The notes below the pieces were generated by a model, which saw only the letters and a list, made by a program, of their open reading frames with translations, had not been told where the DNA came from and did not search any database. From the NCBI RefSeq assembly GCF_013318015.2, contig NZ_CP115841.1, positions 1,922,001 through 1,986,000 on the forward strand: a DNA stretch of 64,000 nt, read 5' to 3'. Below, in pieces: positions 45,878-54,183 of the stretch. The DNA comes from Agrobacterium tumefaciens. GTDB taxonomy: Bacteria; Pseudomonadota; Alphaproteobacteria; Rhizobiales; Rhizobiaceae. The first letter of the stretch is position 1; every line of letters begins with the position of its first letter. Made by a program: the position numbers and the translations under genes.

Positions 45878-47125
45878 ATGGCAGCGGGTAAGAACTTGAC
45901 GGTCAATGGCGACCGTCTGTGGGACAGTCTGATGGACATGGCGAAAATCGGCCCCGGCATTGCCGGCGGCAATAATCGCCGCACGCTGACGGATGAAGAT
46001 GCTGAAGGCCGCAGCCTGTTCAAGCGCTGGTGCGAAGCGGCCGGCCTCACGATGGGCGTCGACAAGATGGGCACGATGTTCGCCACACGCCCCGGCGAGG
46101 ACCCGGATGCACTGCCGGTCTATATCGGCAGCCATCTCGACACCCAGCCAACCGGCGGCAAGTTCGATGGCGTTCTCGGTGTGCTGGCTGGACTGGAAGT
46201 CGTGCGAAGCCTGAACGATCTCAACATAAAGACGAAACACCCCGTTGTTGTCACCAACTGGTCCAATGAGGAAGGCGCGCGCTTTGCCCCGGCCATGCTG
46301 GCTTCCGGCGTCTTCGCCGGCATTCACGATCTCGATTACGCCTATAGCCGCACCGATACCGACGGCAAGACCTATGGCGACGAGCTGAAGCGCATCGGCT
46401 GGCTGGGTGAGGAAGAGGTGGGCGCCCGCAAGATGCACGCCTATTTCGAATATCATATCGAACAGGGGCCTATCCTCGAGGCGGAAGGCAAGCAGATCGG
46501 CGTCGTTACCCATGGTCAGGGCCTGTGGTGGCTGGAAGTGACGCTGACAGGCAAGGAGGCGCATACCGGCTCGACGCCGATGGCCATGCGCGTCAATGCT
46601 GGCCTCGCCGCCGCCCGCATCCTCGAAAAGGTGCAGGAAGTGGCGATGGCCCACCAGCCGGGCGCCGTCGCCGGCGTCGGCCAGATGATCTTCACGCCCA
46701 ATTCCCGCAATGTGCTGCCCGGCAAGGTGGTTTTCACCATCGACCTCAGAACCCCCTCGCAGGCGAAACTCGACAACATGCGCGCCATTTTCGAACGCGA
46801 GGTGCCCGTTATCGCCGAAGAACTCGGCGTCGGCTGCTCAATCGAGGCCATCGGCCATTTCGATCCCGTCACCTTCGATCCGGTGCTGGTGGGCCGCGTG
46901 CGCGCTGCTGCCGAAAAGCTGGGCTACAGCCATATGGACATCATTTCCGGCGCTGGCCATGATGCTTGCTGGACGGCAAGGGTTGCCCCCTCCACCATGA
47001 TCTTCTGCCCCTGCGTGGACGGTCTTTCCCACAATGAAGCCGAAGACATCTCCTCCGAATGGGCCGCCGCGGGCTGCGACGTGCTGCTGCATGCGGTGCT
47101 GGAAACTGCGGAGATCGTGCAATGA
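45878..47125 (+). CDS. Zn-dependent N-carbamoyl amidohydrolase (HyuC/beta-ureidopropionase type)
   Basis: A 415-residue M20-family amidohydrolase. Metal-binding residues are visible as H86 and D97 in GSHLDTQPTGGKFDGVLG and E131/E132 in TNWSNEEGARFAPAM. HTGSTPMAMRVN near residue 228 is the dimerisation/substrate segment, and ISGAGHDACW near 355 carries a later metal-ligand His. The enzyme should hydrolyse N-carbamoyl-beta-alanine or a similar N-carbamoyl amino acid, releasing ammonia and CO2. The next gene, dihydropyrimidinase, makes its substrate and overlaps by four bases. It is probably RutR-controlled. Confidence 0.9.
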   Translation: MAAGKNLTVNGDRLWDSLMDMAKIGPGIAGGNNRRTLTDEDAEGRSLFKRWCEAAGLTMGVDKMGTMFATRPGEDPDALPVYIGSHLDTQPTGGKFDGVLGVLAGLEVVRSLNDLNIKTKHPVVVTNWSNEEGARFAPAMLASGVFAGIHDLDYAYSRTDTDGKTYGDELKRIGWLGEEEVGARKMHAYFEYHIEQGPILEAEGKQIGVVTHGQGLWWLEVTLTGKEAHTGSTPMAMRVNAGLAAARILEKVQEVAMAHQPGAVAGVGQMIFTPNSRNVLPGKVVFTIDLRTPSQAKLDNMRAIFEREVPVIAEELGVGCSIEAIGHFDPVTFDPVLVGRVRAAAEKLGYSHMDIISGAGHDACWTARVAPSTMIFCPCVDGLSHNEAEDISSEWAAAGCDVLLHAVLETAEIVQ

Positions 47126-48579
47126 CCGCCACCATTATCAAGAACGGCACCATCGTCACCGCCGACCTGACCTACAAGGCCGATGTTAAAATCGAAGGCG
47201 GCAAGATCACAGAGATCGGACCCGATCTGACCGGCGGCACAGTGCTCGATGCCACGGGATGTTACGTCATGCCCGGCGGCATCGATCCGCATGTGCATCT
47301 GGAAATGCCCTTCATGGGCACATATTCCGCCGATGATTTCGAGAGTGGCACGCGTGCCGCCCTTGCCGGCGGCACGACCATGGTGGTGGATTTTTGTCTG
47401 CCCGATCCCGGCCAGTCGCTGCTCGATGCCCTGCAAAGATGGGACAACAAGGCAACGCGAGCCAACTGCGATTATTCCTTCCACATGGCCGTTACCTGGT
47501 GGGGCGAGCAGGTCTTCAACGAGATGAAGACTGTGGTTCAGGAAAAGGGCATCAATTCGTTCAAGCACTTCATGGCCTACAAGGGCGCGTTGATGGTGAA
47601 TGACGACGAGATGTTCGCCTCCTTCTCGCACTGCGCCGAGCTTGGCGCCATTCCCTTCGTTCATGCGGAAAACGGCGATATCGTCGCGCAGATGCAGGAA
47701 AAGCTGATGGCGGAAGGCAATGTCGGTCCGGAAGCGCATGCCTATTCCCGGCCGCCCTCCGTCGAAGGCGAAGCGACCAACCGCGCCATCATCATCGCCG
47801 ATATGGCCGGTGCGCCGCTTTATGTCGTTCATACATCCTGCGAGCAGGCACATGAAGCCATCCGCCGTGCGCGTCAGAACGGCATGCGCGTTTATGGCGA
47901 ACCGCTGATCCAGCACCTGATCCTCGATGAAAGCGAATACGCCAATGCCGACTGGGACCATGCTGCCCGCCGGGTCATGTCGCCACCCTTCCGCAACCGC
48001 CAGCATCAGGATAGCCTCTGGGCGGGTCTCGCCTCCGGCTCGCTACAATGCGTGGCGACCGACCATTGCGCCTTCACCACCGACCAGAAGCGCTTCGGCC
48101 TCGGTGACTTCCGCAAGATCCCCAATGGCACCGGCGGGCTGGAAGATCGCCTGCCGCTGCTCTGGACCCATGGCGTGGCGACCGGCCGGCTGACGATAAA
48201 CGAATTCGTCGCCGTCACCTCCACCAACATTGCGAAAATCCTCAACATCTATCCGAAAAAGGGCGCGATCCTCATCGGCAGCGATGCCGATCTCGTCGTC
48301 TGGGACCCGGCGCGGGAAAAGACCATCCGCGCGGAAAACCAGCAATCGGCCATAGATTACAACGTGTTCGAAGGACAGAAGGTCAAGGGCCTGCCGCGCT
48401 TCACCCTGTCGCGCGGCATCGTCAGCATCGAGGAAAGCACGGTCAAGACGCAGGAAGGTCACGGCACGTTCGTCGCCCGGGATCCCTATCCCGCCGTCAG
48501 CAAGGCGCTGTCCACATGGAAAGAGCTCGTCGCGCCACGCAAGGTGGAACGCAGCGGTATACCGGCATCGGGTGTATGA
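47122..48579 (+). CDS. Dihydropyrimidinase / D-hydantoinase
   Basis: A 485-residue cyclic amidohydrolase. PGGIDPHVHLEMPFMG near residue 55 gives the HxH metal ligands, and KHFMAYKGAL near 150 contains the lysine that is carboxylated to bridge the metals. VHTSCEQAHEAI near 235 and VATDHCAFTTDQK near 310 complete the metal site and substrate loops. It opens dihydrouracil to N-carbamoyl-beta-alanine. ATG 47122 overlaps the amidohydrolase stop; a longer frame from 47059 is not needed. The dihydropyrimidine dehydrogenase that would feed it is not in this window. Confidence 0.93.
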   Translation: MTATIIKNGTIVTADLTYKADVKIEGGKITEIGPDLTGGTVLDATGCYVMPGGIDPHVHLEMPFMGTYSADDFESGTRAALAGGTTMVVDFCLPDPGQSLLDALQRWDNKATRANCDYSFHMAVTWWGEQVFNEMKTVVQEKGINSFKHFMAYKGALMVNDDEMFASFSHCAELGAIPFVHAENGDIVAQMQEKLMAEGNVGPEAHAYSRPPSVEGEATNRAIIIADMAGAPLYVVHTSCEQAHEAIRRARQNGMRVYGEPLIQHLILDESEYANADWDHAARRVMSPPFRNRQHQDSLWAGLASGSLQCVATDHCAFTTDQKRFGLGDFRKIPNGTGGLEDRLPLLWTHGVATGRLTINEFVAVTSTNIAKILNIYPKKGAILIGSDADLVVWDPAREKTIRAENQQSAIDYNVFEGQKVKGLPRFTLSRGIVSIEESTVKTQEGHGTFVARDPYPAVSKALSTWKELVAPRKVERSGIPASGV

Positions 48580-49019
48580 CCTTGAGCACCGATCCGAAAC
48601 GCGAAATCGTCATCGCTGCCGCCGTTCTCCTGAATGCGCGGCGGCAAATGCTTGTCGTGCGCAAGCGCGGCACCACGCAATTCATGCAGCCGGGCGGCAA
48701 GATCGATCCGGGTGAAACGCCTGAGCAGGCGCTTCACCGTGAACTTGCCGAGGAAATCGGCCTCACGCTTCCTGAAAATGCCGCGCGATATGAGGGCATC
48801 TTTCGGGAGGAGGCCGCCAATGAGACAGGGGCGGAGGTCGTGGCCCATGCCTTCGTCGCCCAACTGAATATCGAAGTTACCCCACAGGCCGAGATAGAGG
48901 AGGTGCGCTGGCTCGATCTGGATGCGGCCTCCAATCTGCCGATCGCCAAACTCACGGAAACACGTATGCTGCCGCTGGCACGCGCAGCCCTGACGGAAAG
49001 TGGAAACAAGCCACGATGA
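48576..49019 (+). CDS. Nudix hydrolase
   Basis: A 147-residue Nudix protein. The Nudix box is complete: G41, E47 and RELAEEIGL (residues 55-63). It could clean up oxidised or unusual nucleotides, which suits a pyrimidine-catabolic operon, but the substrate is unknown. It overlaps the dihydropyrimidinase stop by four bases and the following ATPase start by four bases, so it is locked into the operon. Confidence 0.92.
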   Translation: MTLSTDPKREIVIAAAVLLNARRQMLVVRKRGTTQFMQPGGKIDPGETPEQALHRELAEEIGLTLPENAARYEGIFREEAANETGAEVVAHAFVAQLNIEVTPQAEIEEVRWLDLDAASNLPIAKLTETRMLPLARAALTESGNKPR

Positions 49020-49810
49020 ACCAAGCCTCGTCCTATTCCGTCGTTTCCGCCAGAAATCTCGGCCTCACCTTCGAAACCGGCGATGGCCCGGTGCACGCGC
49101 TTTCCAATGTCGATCTGGAAGTGGGCAAGGGCGAGTTCGTCTCCTTCATCGGCCCTTCCGGCTGCGGTAAGACCACGTTCCTGCGGGTGATTGCCGATCT
49201 CGAAAAGCACACATCCGGCGATATCACCGTCAATGGCACCACGCCGGAAAACGCCCGCAAGGACCGGTCCTACGGCTATGTCTTTCAGGCCGCCGCACTC
49301 TATCCCTGGCGGACCATCGAAAAGAACATTGCACTGCCGCTCGAAATCATGGGCTATACGAAGGCCGAACAGAGGGAGCGCATCGACCGCACGCTCGATC
49401 TCGTCAATCTCAGCGGTTTCAGCAAGAAATACCCATGGCAGCTTTCCGGCGGCATGCAGCAGCGCGCCTCCATCGCCCGCGCGCTCGCCTTCGATGCCGA
49501 CCTGCTGTTGATGGACGAACCCTTCGGCGCGCTGGACGAGATCGTCCGCGACCATCTGAACGAACAGCTGCTGAAACTGTGGGATACGACCGGCAAGACC
49601 ATCTGCTTCGTCACCCACTCCATCCCGGAAGCCGTTTATCTCTCGACCAAGATCGTCGTGATGTCACCACGGCCCGGCCGGGTGACGGATATCATAGAAT
49701 CCACGTTGCCAAGGGAAAGACCGCTTGAGATCAGGGAGACTCCGGAATTTCTGGCAATTGCGCATCGCGTGCGTGAGGGGCTGAAGGCGGGGCATAGCTA
49801 TGAGGGGTGA
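49016..49810 (+). CDS. ABC transporter ATP-binding protein, NitT/TauT type
   Basis: A 264-residue ATPase. Walker A GPSGCGKTT is near residue 46, signature LSGGMQQRASI near 143, and Walker B LLLMDEPFGALDE near 164, followed by the H-loop CFVTHSIPEA. It belongs to the nitrate/taurine/thiamine-precursor group and powers the two permeases downstream. It overlaps the Nudix gene. The pyrimidine-catabolic context suggests uptake of pyrimidines, hydantoins or ureido compounds. Confidence 0.93.
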   Translation: MNQASSYSVVSARNLGLTFETGDGPVHALSNVDLEVGKGEFVSFIGPSGCGKTTFLRVIADLEKHTSGDITVNGTTPENARKDRSYGYVFQAAALYPWRTIEKNIALPLEIMGYTKAEQRERIDRTLDLVNLSGFSKKYPWQLSGGMQQRASIARALAFDADLLLMDEPFGALDEIVRDHLNEQLLKLWDTTGKTICFVTHSIPEAVYLSTKIVVMSPRPGRVTDIIESTLPRERPLEIRETPEFLAIAHRVREGLKAGHSYEG

Positions 49811-49852
49811 CGTCATCGCCAGCATTACCCCCCATCAACCGAGGGCAACCCT

Positions 49853-50728
49853 ATGACCCTCCTCCGCCACCGCGTCCTCCCCATCCTCACCGTCCTCCTC
49901 GCCATCCTCATCGTCTGGCACCTTTGCGTCATCTACCTCAACATGCCCTTCGTCCGCGATCAGGCAAACCGCGCCGGCCAGACGCCGAGCTTCATCGAGC
50001 TTCTGCCGCAAACCTTCACGCAGGAGCGCCCGGTTCTCCCCGCCCCGCACCAGATCATCGCGGAACTGTGGGACACCACCGTCAACAAGGCGATCACCTC
50101 CAAGCGCAGCCTCGTTTATCACGCGGGCGTCACGCTTTCGGCCACGCTCCTCGGTTTCGCCATTGGCGCGGTGCTCGGCATCCTGCTTGCCGTCGCCATC
50201 ATCCACAATCGCGCCATGGACCGCTCGGTCATGCCGTGGATCATCGCCAGCCAGACCATCCCCATCCTTGCTGTCGCGCCGATGATCATCGTCGTCCTGA
50301 ATTCCATCGGCATTTCCGGGCTTTTGCCAAAGGCGCTGATTTCCACCTATCTCTCGTTCTTCCCGATTGTCGTCGGCATGGTGAAGGGCCTCAGAAGCCC
50401 CGAAACCATCCAGCTGGACCTGATGCACACCTATAATGCCTCGCCCGCACAAATCTTCTGGAAGCTGCGCTGGCCGTCTGCCCTGCCCTATCTCTTCACC
50501 TCGCTGAAGATCGCCATCGCGATTGCGCTGGTCGGGGCCATCGTCGGCGAATTGCCGACGGGCGCCGTCGCAGGCCTCGGTGCGCGTCTGCTCTCCGGCT
50601 CCTATTACGGCCAGACGGTGCAGATATGGGCAGCGCTGTTCATGGCCGCCGGTGTGGCCGCCATTCTGGTCTCGATCATCGGCATCGCCCACGCAGCCGT
50701 CCTCAAGAGAATGGGAGCGCGGCCATGA
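49853..50728 (+). CDS. ABC transporter permease, NitT/TauT type
   Basis: A 291-residue inner-membrane permease with a single N-terminal helix (RHRVLPILTVLLAILIVW), a periplasmic stretch, then five or so helices. The EAA loop is LMHTYNASPAQIFWKLRWP near residue 190, characteristic of the family. It overlaps the next permease by four bases (ATGA). GAGGGC precedes the ATG. Confidence 0.92.
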   Translation: MTLLRHRVLPILTVLLAILIVWHLCVIYLNMPFVRDQANRAGQTPSFIELLPQTFTQERPVLPAPHQIIAELWDTTVNKAITSKRSLVYHAGVTLSATLLGFAIGAVLGILLAVAIIHNRAMDRSVMPWIIASQTIPILAVAPMIIVVLNSIGISGLLPKALISTYLSFFPIVVGMVKGLRSPETIQLDLMHTYNASPAQIFWKLRWPSALPYLFTSLKIAIAIALVGAIVGELPTGAVAGLGARLLSGSYYGQTVQIWAALFMAAGVAAILVSIIGIAHAAVLKRMGARP

Positions 50729-51597
50729 CAAATCCCGTCTGGTTTATTGGCGCAATCCTGTTCTGGCTTGCCGCCTGGGCCTGCAACGAATGGCTGGTGC
50801 GCCACACCTTCGCATCACAGTCGGCAAAGCGAATGAGCCGCATGGCCGTACCGCTTCTCTTCGGGCTGGCCATTCTCGCGCTTTGGGAAGGTGTGGTGCG
50901 CGGCTTCTCCGTCCCACCCATCCTGTTGCCTGCCCCGAGCGCCATCCTCGCCCGCCTTCTCGGATCGCTACCGATCCTCTGGGCGGATTTCCGCCAGACC
51001 TTCCTCAAATCGGTGCTGACGGGTTATGTGCTCGGCTGCGGCCTAGGTTTCATCGTCGCCATCCTCATCGACCGCTCGCCTTTCCTGCAACGCGGGCTTC
51101 TGCCCATCGGCAATTTCGTCTCCGCCCTGCCTGTCGTCGGCATTGCTCCCATCATGGTCATGTGGTTCGGTTTCGACTGGCAGTCGAAAGTGGCTGTCGT
51201 CGTCATCATGACGTTTTTCCCGATGCTGGTGAATACGGTTCAAGGGCTTGCCGCCTCCAGCCACATGGAACGCGACCTGATGCGCACCTATGCTGCAGGC
51301 TGGGGGCAGACATTGCTGAAGCTGCGCCTGCCCGCCGCCTGGCCCTTCATCTTCAACGCCCTGAAGATCAATTCCACATTGGCGCTGATCGGCGCCATTG
51401 TCGCGGAATTCTTCGGCACGCCCATCGTCGGCATGGGTTTTCGCATCTCGGCGGAAATGGGCCGCAGCAATGTCGATATGGTCTGGGCAGAAATTGCCGT
51501 GGCGGCGCTCGCAGGCTCAGGATTTTATGGTCTGGTGGCGCTCATCGAGCGCGCCGTCACCTTCTGGCATCCGTCCGTCCGTGGGGGACGAACGTAA
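50725..51597 (+). CDS. ABC transporter permease, NitT/TauT type
   Basis: A 290-residue inner-membrane permease. LMRTYAAGWGQTLLKLRLPAAWP near residue 185 is the ATPase-contact loop, and the protein pairs with the preceding permease. ATG 50725 overlaps the previous stop by four bases; an open frame continues upstream but is inside the previous gene. The binding-protein gene follows after 21 bases. Confidence 0.92.
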   Translation: MTNPVWFIGAILFWLAAWACNEWLVRHTFASQSAKRMSRMAVPLLFGLAILALWEGVVRGFSVPPILLPAPSAILARLLGSLPILWADFRQTFLKSVLTGYVLGCGLGFIVAILIDRSPFLQRGLLPIGNFVSALPVVGIAPIMVMWFGFDWQSKVAVVVIMTFFPMLVNTVQGLAASSHMERDLMRTYAAGWGQTLLKLRLPAAWPFIFNALKINSTLALIGAIVAEFFGTPIVGMGFRISAEMGRSNVDMVWAEIAVAALAGSGFYGLVALIERAVTFWHPSVRGGRT

Positions 51598-51618
51598 ATA
51601 ACGAAAAAGGGAACAGCG

Positions 51619-52611
51619 ATGAAAATGAAACTTGCCTCTATGCTTCTTGCCGGCGCGTCACTTCTGAGCGCATTTGAGGCTCAGGCGGCCGACAAGATCA
51701 CCCTGCAGCTGAAATGGGTCACCCAGGCGCAGTTCGCCGGTTATTACGTCGCCAAGGACAAGGGCTTTTATGAAGCCGAAGGCCTCGATGTCGATATCAA
51801 GCCGGGCGGACCGGATATTGCGCCTGCGCAGGTTCTGGCCGGCGGTGGCGCGGATGTGATCGTCGACTGGATGCCATCGGCACTCGCCACCCGCGAAAAG
51901 GGCGTGCCGCTCGTCAACATCGCCCAGCCGTTCAAAACGTCAGGCATGATGCTGACCTGCCTCAAGGAAACCGGCATTACCAAGCCGGAAGATTTCAAGG
52001 GCAAGACGCTCGGCGTCTGGTTCTTCGGCAATGAATATCCGTTCCTCTCGTGGATGGCGCACCTGAAAATCCCGACCACCGGCGGCGCGGATGGCGTCAC
52101 CGTCCTCAAGCAGGGTTTCAACGTCGATCCGCTGCTGCAAAAGCAGGCCGCCTGCATTTCCACCATGACCTATAATGAATACTGGCAGGTCATTGATGCC
52201 GGCATCAAGCCGGAGGAACTCGTCACCTTCAAATATGAGGACGAGGGCGTGGCAACGCTGGAGGACGGGCTCTACGTTCTCGAAGACAAGCTGAAGGACG
52301 CCAAGTTCAAACAAGACATGGTCAAATTCGTCCGCGCTTCCATGAAAGGCTGGAAGTGGGCGGAAGAACACCCTGACGATGCAGCAGGTATCGTTCTTGA
52401 AAATGACGCCTCCGGCGCCCAGACCGAAAAGCACCAGAAGCGCATGATGGGCGAAGTCGCCAAGCTGACCGCAGGCTCGAAGGGCGCGCTGGACAAGGCG
52501 GATTACGAGCGCACCGTCAAGACGCTGCTCGGCGGCGGTTCCGATCCCGTCATCACCAAGGAGCCGACAGGCGCCTACACCACTGAAATCACCGATGCGG
52601 CGCTGAAATAG
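51619..52611 (+). CDS. ABC transporter substrate-binding protein, NMT1/THI5-like
   Basis: A 330-residue periplasmic protein of the NMT1/THI5-like family, which binds thiamine pyrimidine precursors, nitrate or similar small rings. The signal peptide ends near residue 23 (FEAQAA). The mature start LQLKWVTQAQFAGYYVAKDKG and GFYEAEGLDVDIKPGG, then FFGNEYPFLSWM near 135, are typical of the pyrimidine-binding branch. AAGGGAA precedes the ATG. Together with RutR, amidohydrolase and dihydropyrimidinase it suggests an importer for a pyrimidine or dihydropyrimidine. A strong terminator follows. Confidence 0.9.
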   Translation: MKMKLASMLLAGASLLSAFEAQAADKITLQLKWVTQAQFAGYYVAKDKGFYEAEGLDVDIKPGGPDIAPAQVLAGGGADVIVDWMPSALATREKGVPLVNIAQPFKTSGMMLTCLKETGITKPEDFKGKTLGVWFFGNEYPFLSWMAHLKIPTTGGADGVTVLKQGFNVDPLLQKQAACISTMTYNEYWQVIDAGIKPEELVTFKYEDEGVATLEDGLYVLEDKLKDAKFKQDMVKFVRASMKGWKWAEEHPDDAAGIVLENDASGAQTEKHQKRMMGEVAKLTAGSKGALDKADYERTVKTLLGGGSDPVITKEPTGAYTTEITDAALK

Positions 52612-52976
52612 CCACGTCGAAGCCGAAAACATGGAAACGCGCGGCCATCGCCGCGCGTTTTTTTGCGCGCTGGTGACCCGTTTGATGAATTACAACACTC
52701 GGCCATATACAAAAATGTATATCAACCCTCGGGGCTATGCGGATTGATTTGTATAGCAACAGCAATTAGAGTCCCCGCCAACAAGACTGCCGAATTTGAT
52801 CTTGTAAAAAAGCACGAGGCAAAGGTGCTTAAGATTCGCGTTGAGGGGCGTTTGAATCGGGAGGATCGAGAAGGAAGTATTGTGATCCCTTGTTTCACAT
52901 TCGTTGCCGCATGACCTTTTAAAACACGCCTTCAGGCTGAAGGACATGCGATCGAATATTGCGCGAGCCAAGACAC
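52612..52976. other. Gene-free gap between the pyrimidine operon and the RND genes
   Basis: About 365 bases. It contains the strong terminator at 52637-52664 and then lower-GC sequence. A plus-strand frame at about 52740-52914 (AIRVPANKTAEFDL) has unusual composition and no ribosome-binding site, so it is not called; it could be a gene remnant. Confidence 0.4.
52637..52664 (+). terminator. Rho-independent terminator of the pyrimidine operon
   Basis: ACGCGCGG at 52637-52644 pairs with CCGCGCGT at 52651-52658 around CCATCG, followed by a run of T's to 52664. It lies 25 bases after the binding-protein stop. Confidence 0.92.
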
Positions 52977-54170
52977 ATGCAGCATAAAGTCAAGTTTAAC
53001 CGCTTTGTTTTCCTTCTTCTTTCCGCAACGGCCCTGCCATTTTCGGCCGTGGCCGAGGGAGAAGTGCCGGAACCGGTCAAACAGCAGAACCTGCCTTCCA
53101 TCATCGTCGCACACGCCGCAACACGCGATCTCGTGGACCGCATCATCGCCACCGGTACCATCAGGCCCGTGGACGAAATTTATGTACAGCCGCTGGTCGA
53201 CGGCCTGTCGATCGACGAACTGAACGTCGATATCGGCGACAGGGTTGAGGCCAATGCGGTTCTGGCCGTGCTTTCCTCGGACAGTCTTCTCCTGCAAAAA
53301 AGCCAGCTTGAGGCCAACAGGGCCAAGGCGCAGGCCGCCGTTGCGCAATCCAAGGCGCAGGTTCTGGAGGCTGAGGCCAACAAGGCGGATGCCCTTCGCC
53401 AGCGCGACCGCGCCGCCAAGCTCGGCCAGAGCGGTTCCGGTTCCGTCTCCGAGACGGAAAAAACCGAGGCCGCTGCCCAGGTTGCGCAGGCACGCCTTGA
53501 TGCCGCCAAACAGACCGTTTCCGCCGGAGAGGCAGACATCAAGGTCGTGGACGCGCAGATTGACGACATCAATCTGAAACTGACGCGCACGGGTGTGAAG
53601 ACCCCCGTCACCGGCATCGTTTCCGCCAAGAATGCCAAGGTCGGCGCCATCGCCAGCGGTGCGGGAAACCCGCTTTTCACGATCATCAAGGACGGCGCGA
53701 TCGAGCTCGTCGCCGATCTTTCCGAGACCGACATCCAGCGGGTGAAGGCCGGCCAGAAAGCTTTCTTGACGGTTGCCGGCGGAGCCAAAAAAATTGAGGG
53801 CAAGGTGCGTCTCGTTTCGCCGACCGTCGATCCGGCAACGCGCCTTGGTTCCGTGCATGTGGTGCTGCCGACGGACAGCCCGGCACGGTCGGGCATGTAT
53901 GCCAGCGCTGAGATCATCGTAAAAGAGACGAACGCGCTTGCCCTGCCGCTTTCGGCCGTCACCTCCGGGCGTGAAGGCTCGACCACCCGCAAGGTGGAAG
54001 GCGACATCGTCAAGCAGGTGAAGATCGAGACCGGCATTGAAGACAGCGGTTTCATCGAGATTGTCAGCGGACTTGCCGCTGGTGACAAGGTTGTCGAGAA
54101 AGCTGGAGCATTCGTGCGTGATGGTGACCGGATAAGACCGGTGGAAGCCCAGACGGCTGCGTCCAACTGA
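52977..54170 (+). CDS. RND efflux periplasmic adaptor (membrane fusion protein)
   Basis: A 397-residue adaptor. The signal peptide ends near residue 27 (FSAVAEG). A lipoyl-like beta domain (TIRPVDEIYVQPLVDG near 62) is followed by a coiled-coil hairpin rich in Ala, Gln and Lys (residues about 105-185) and the barrel and membrane-proximal domains. There is no lipobox, so it is a free periplasmic or N-terminally anchored adaptor. It links the downstream RND pump to an outer-membrane channel. ATG 52977 is chosen; a TTG at 52959 is less likely. No outer-membrane channel gene lies nearby, so a shared TolC is expected. Confidence 0.92.
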   Translation: MQHKVKFNRFVFLLLSATALPFSAVAEGEVPEPVKQQNLPSIIVAHAATRDLVDRIIATGTIRPVDEIYVQPLVDGLSIDELNVDIGDRVEANAVLAVLSSDSLLLQKSQLEANRAKAQAAVAQSKAQVLEAEANKADALRQRDRAAKLGQSGSGSVSETEKTEAAAQVAQARLDAAKQTVSAGEADIKVVDAQIDDINLKLTRTGVKTPVTGIVSAKNAKVGAIASGAGNPLFTIIKDGAIELVADLSETDIQRVKAGQKAFLTVAGGAKKIEGKVRLVSPTVDPATRLGSVHVVLPTDSPARSGMYASAEIIVKETNALALPLSAVTSGREGSTTRKVEGDIVKQVKIETGIEDSGFIEIVSGLAAGDKVVEKAGAFVRDGDRIRPVEAQTAASN

Positions 54171-54183
54171 CTGAGGGAATGAA

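Noticed and set aside
52663..52914. 83-codon plus-strand frame after the pyrimidine operon terminator
   Set aside because: It starts inside the terminator region, lacks a ribosome-binding site and has no recognisable motif; possibly a remnant.
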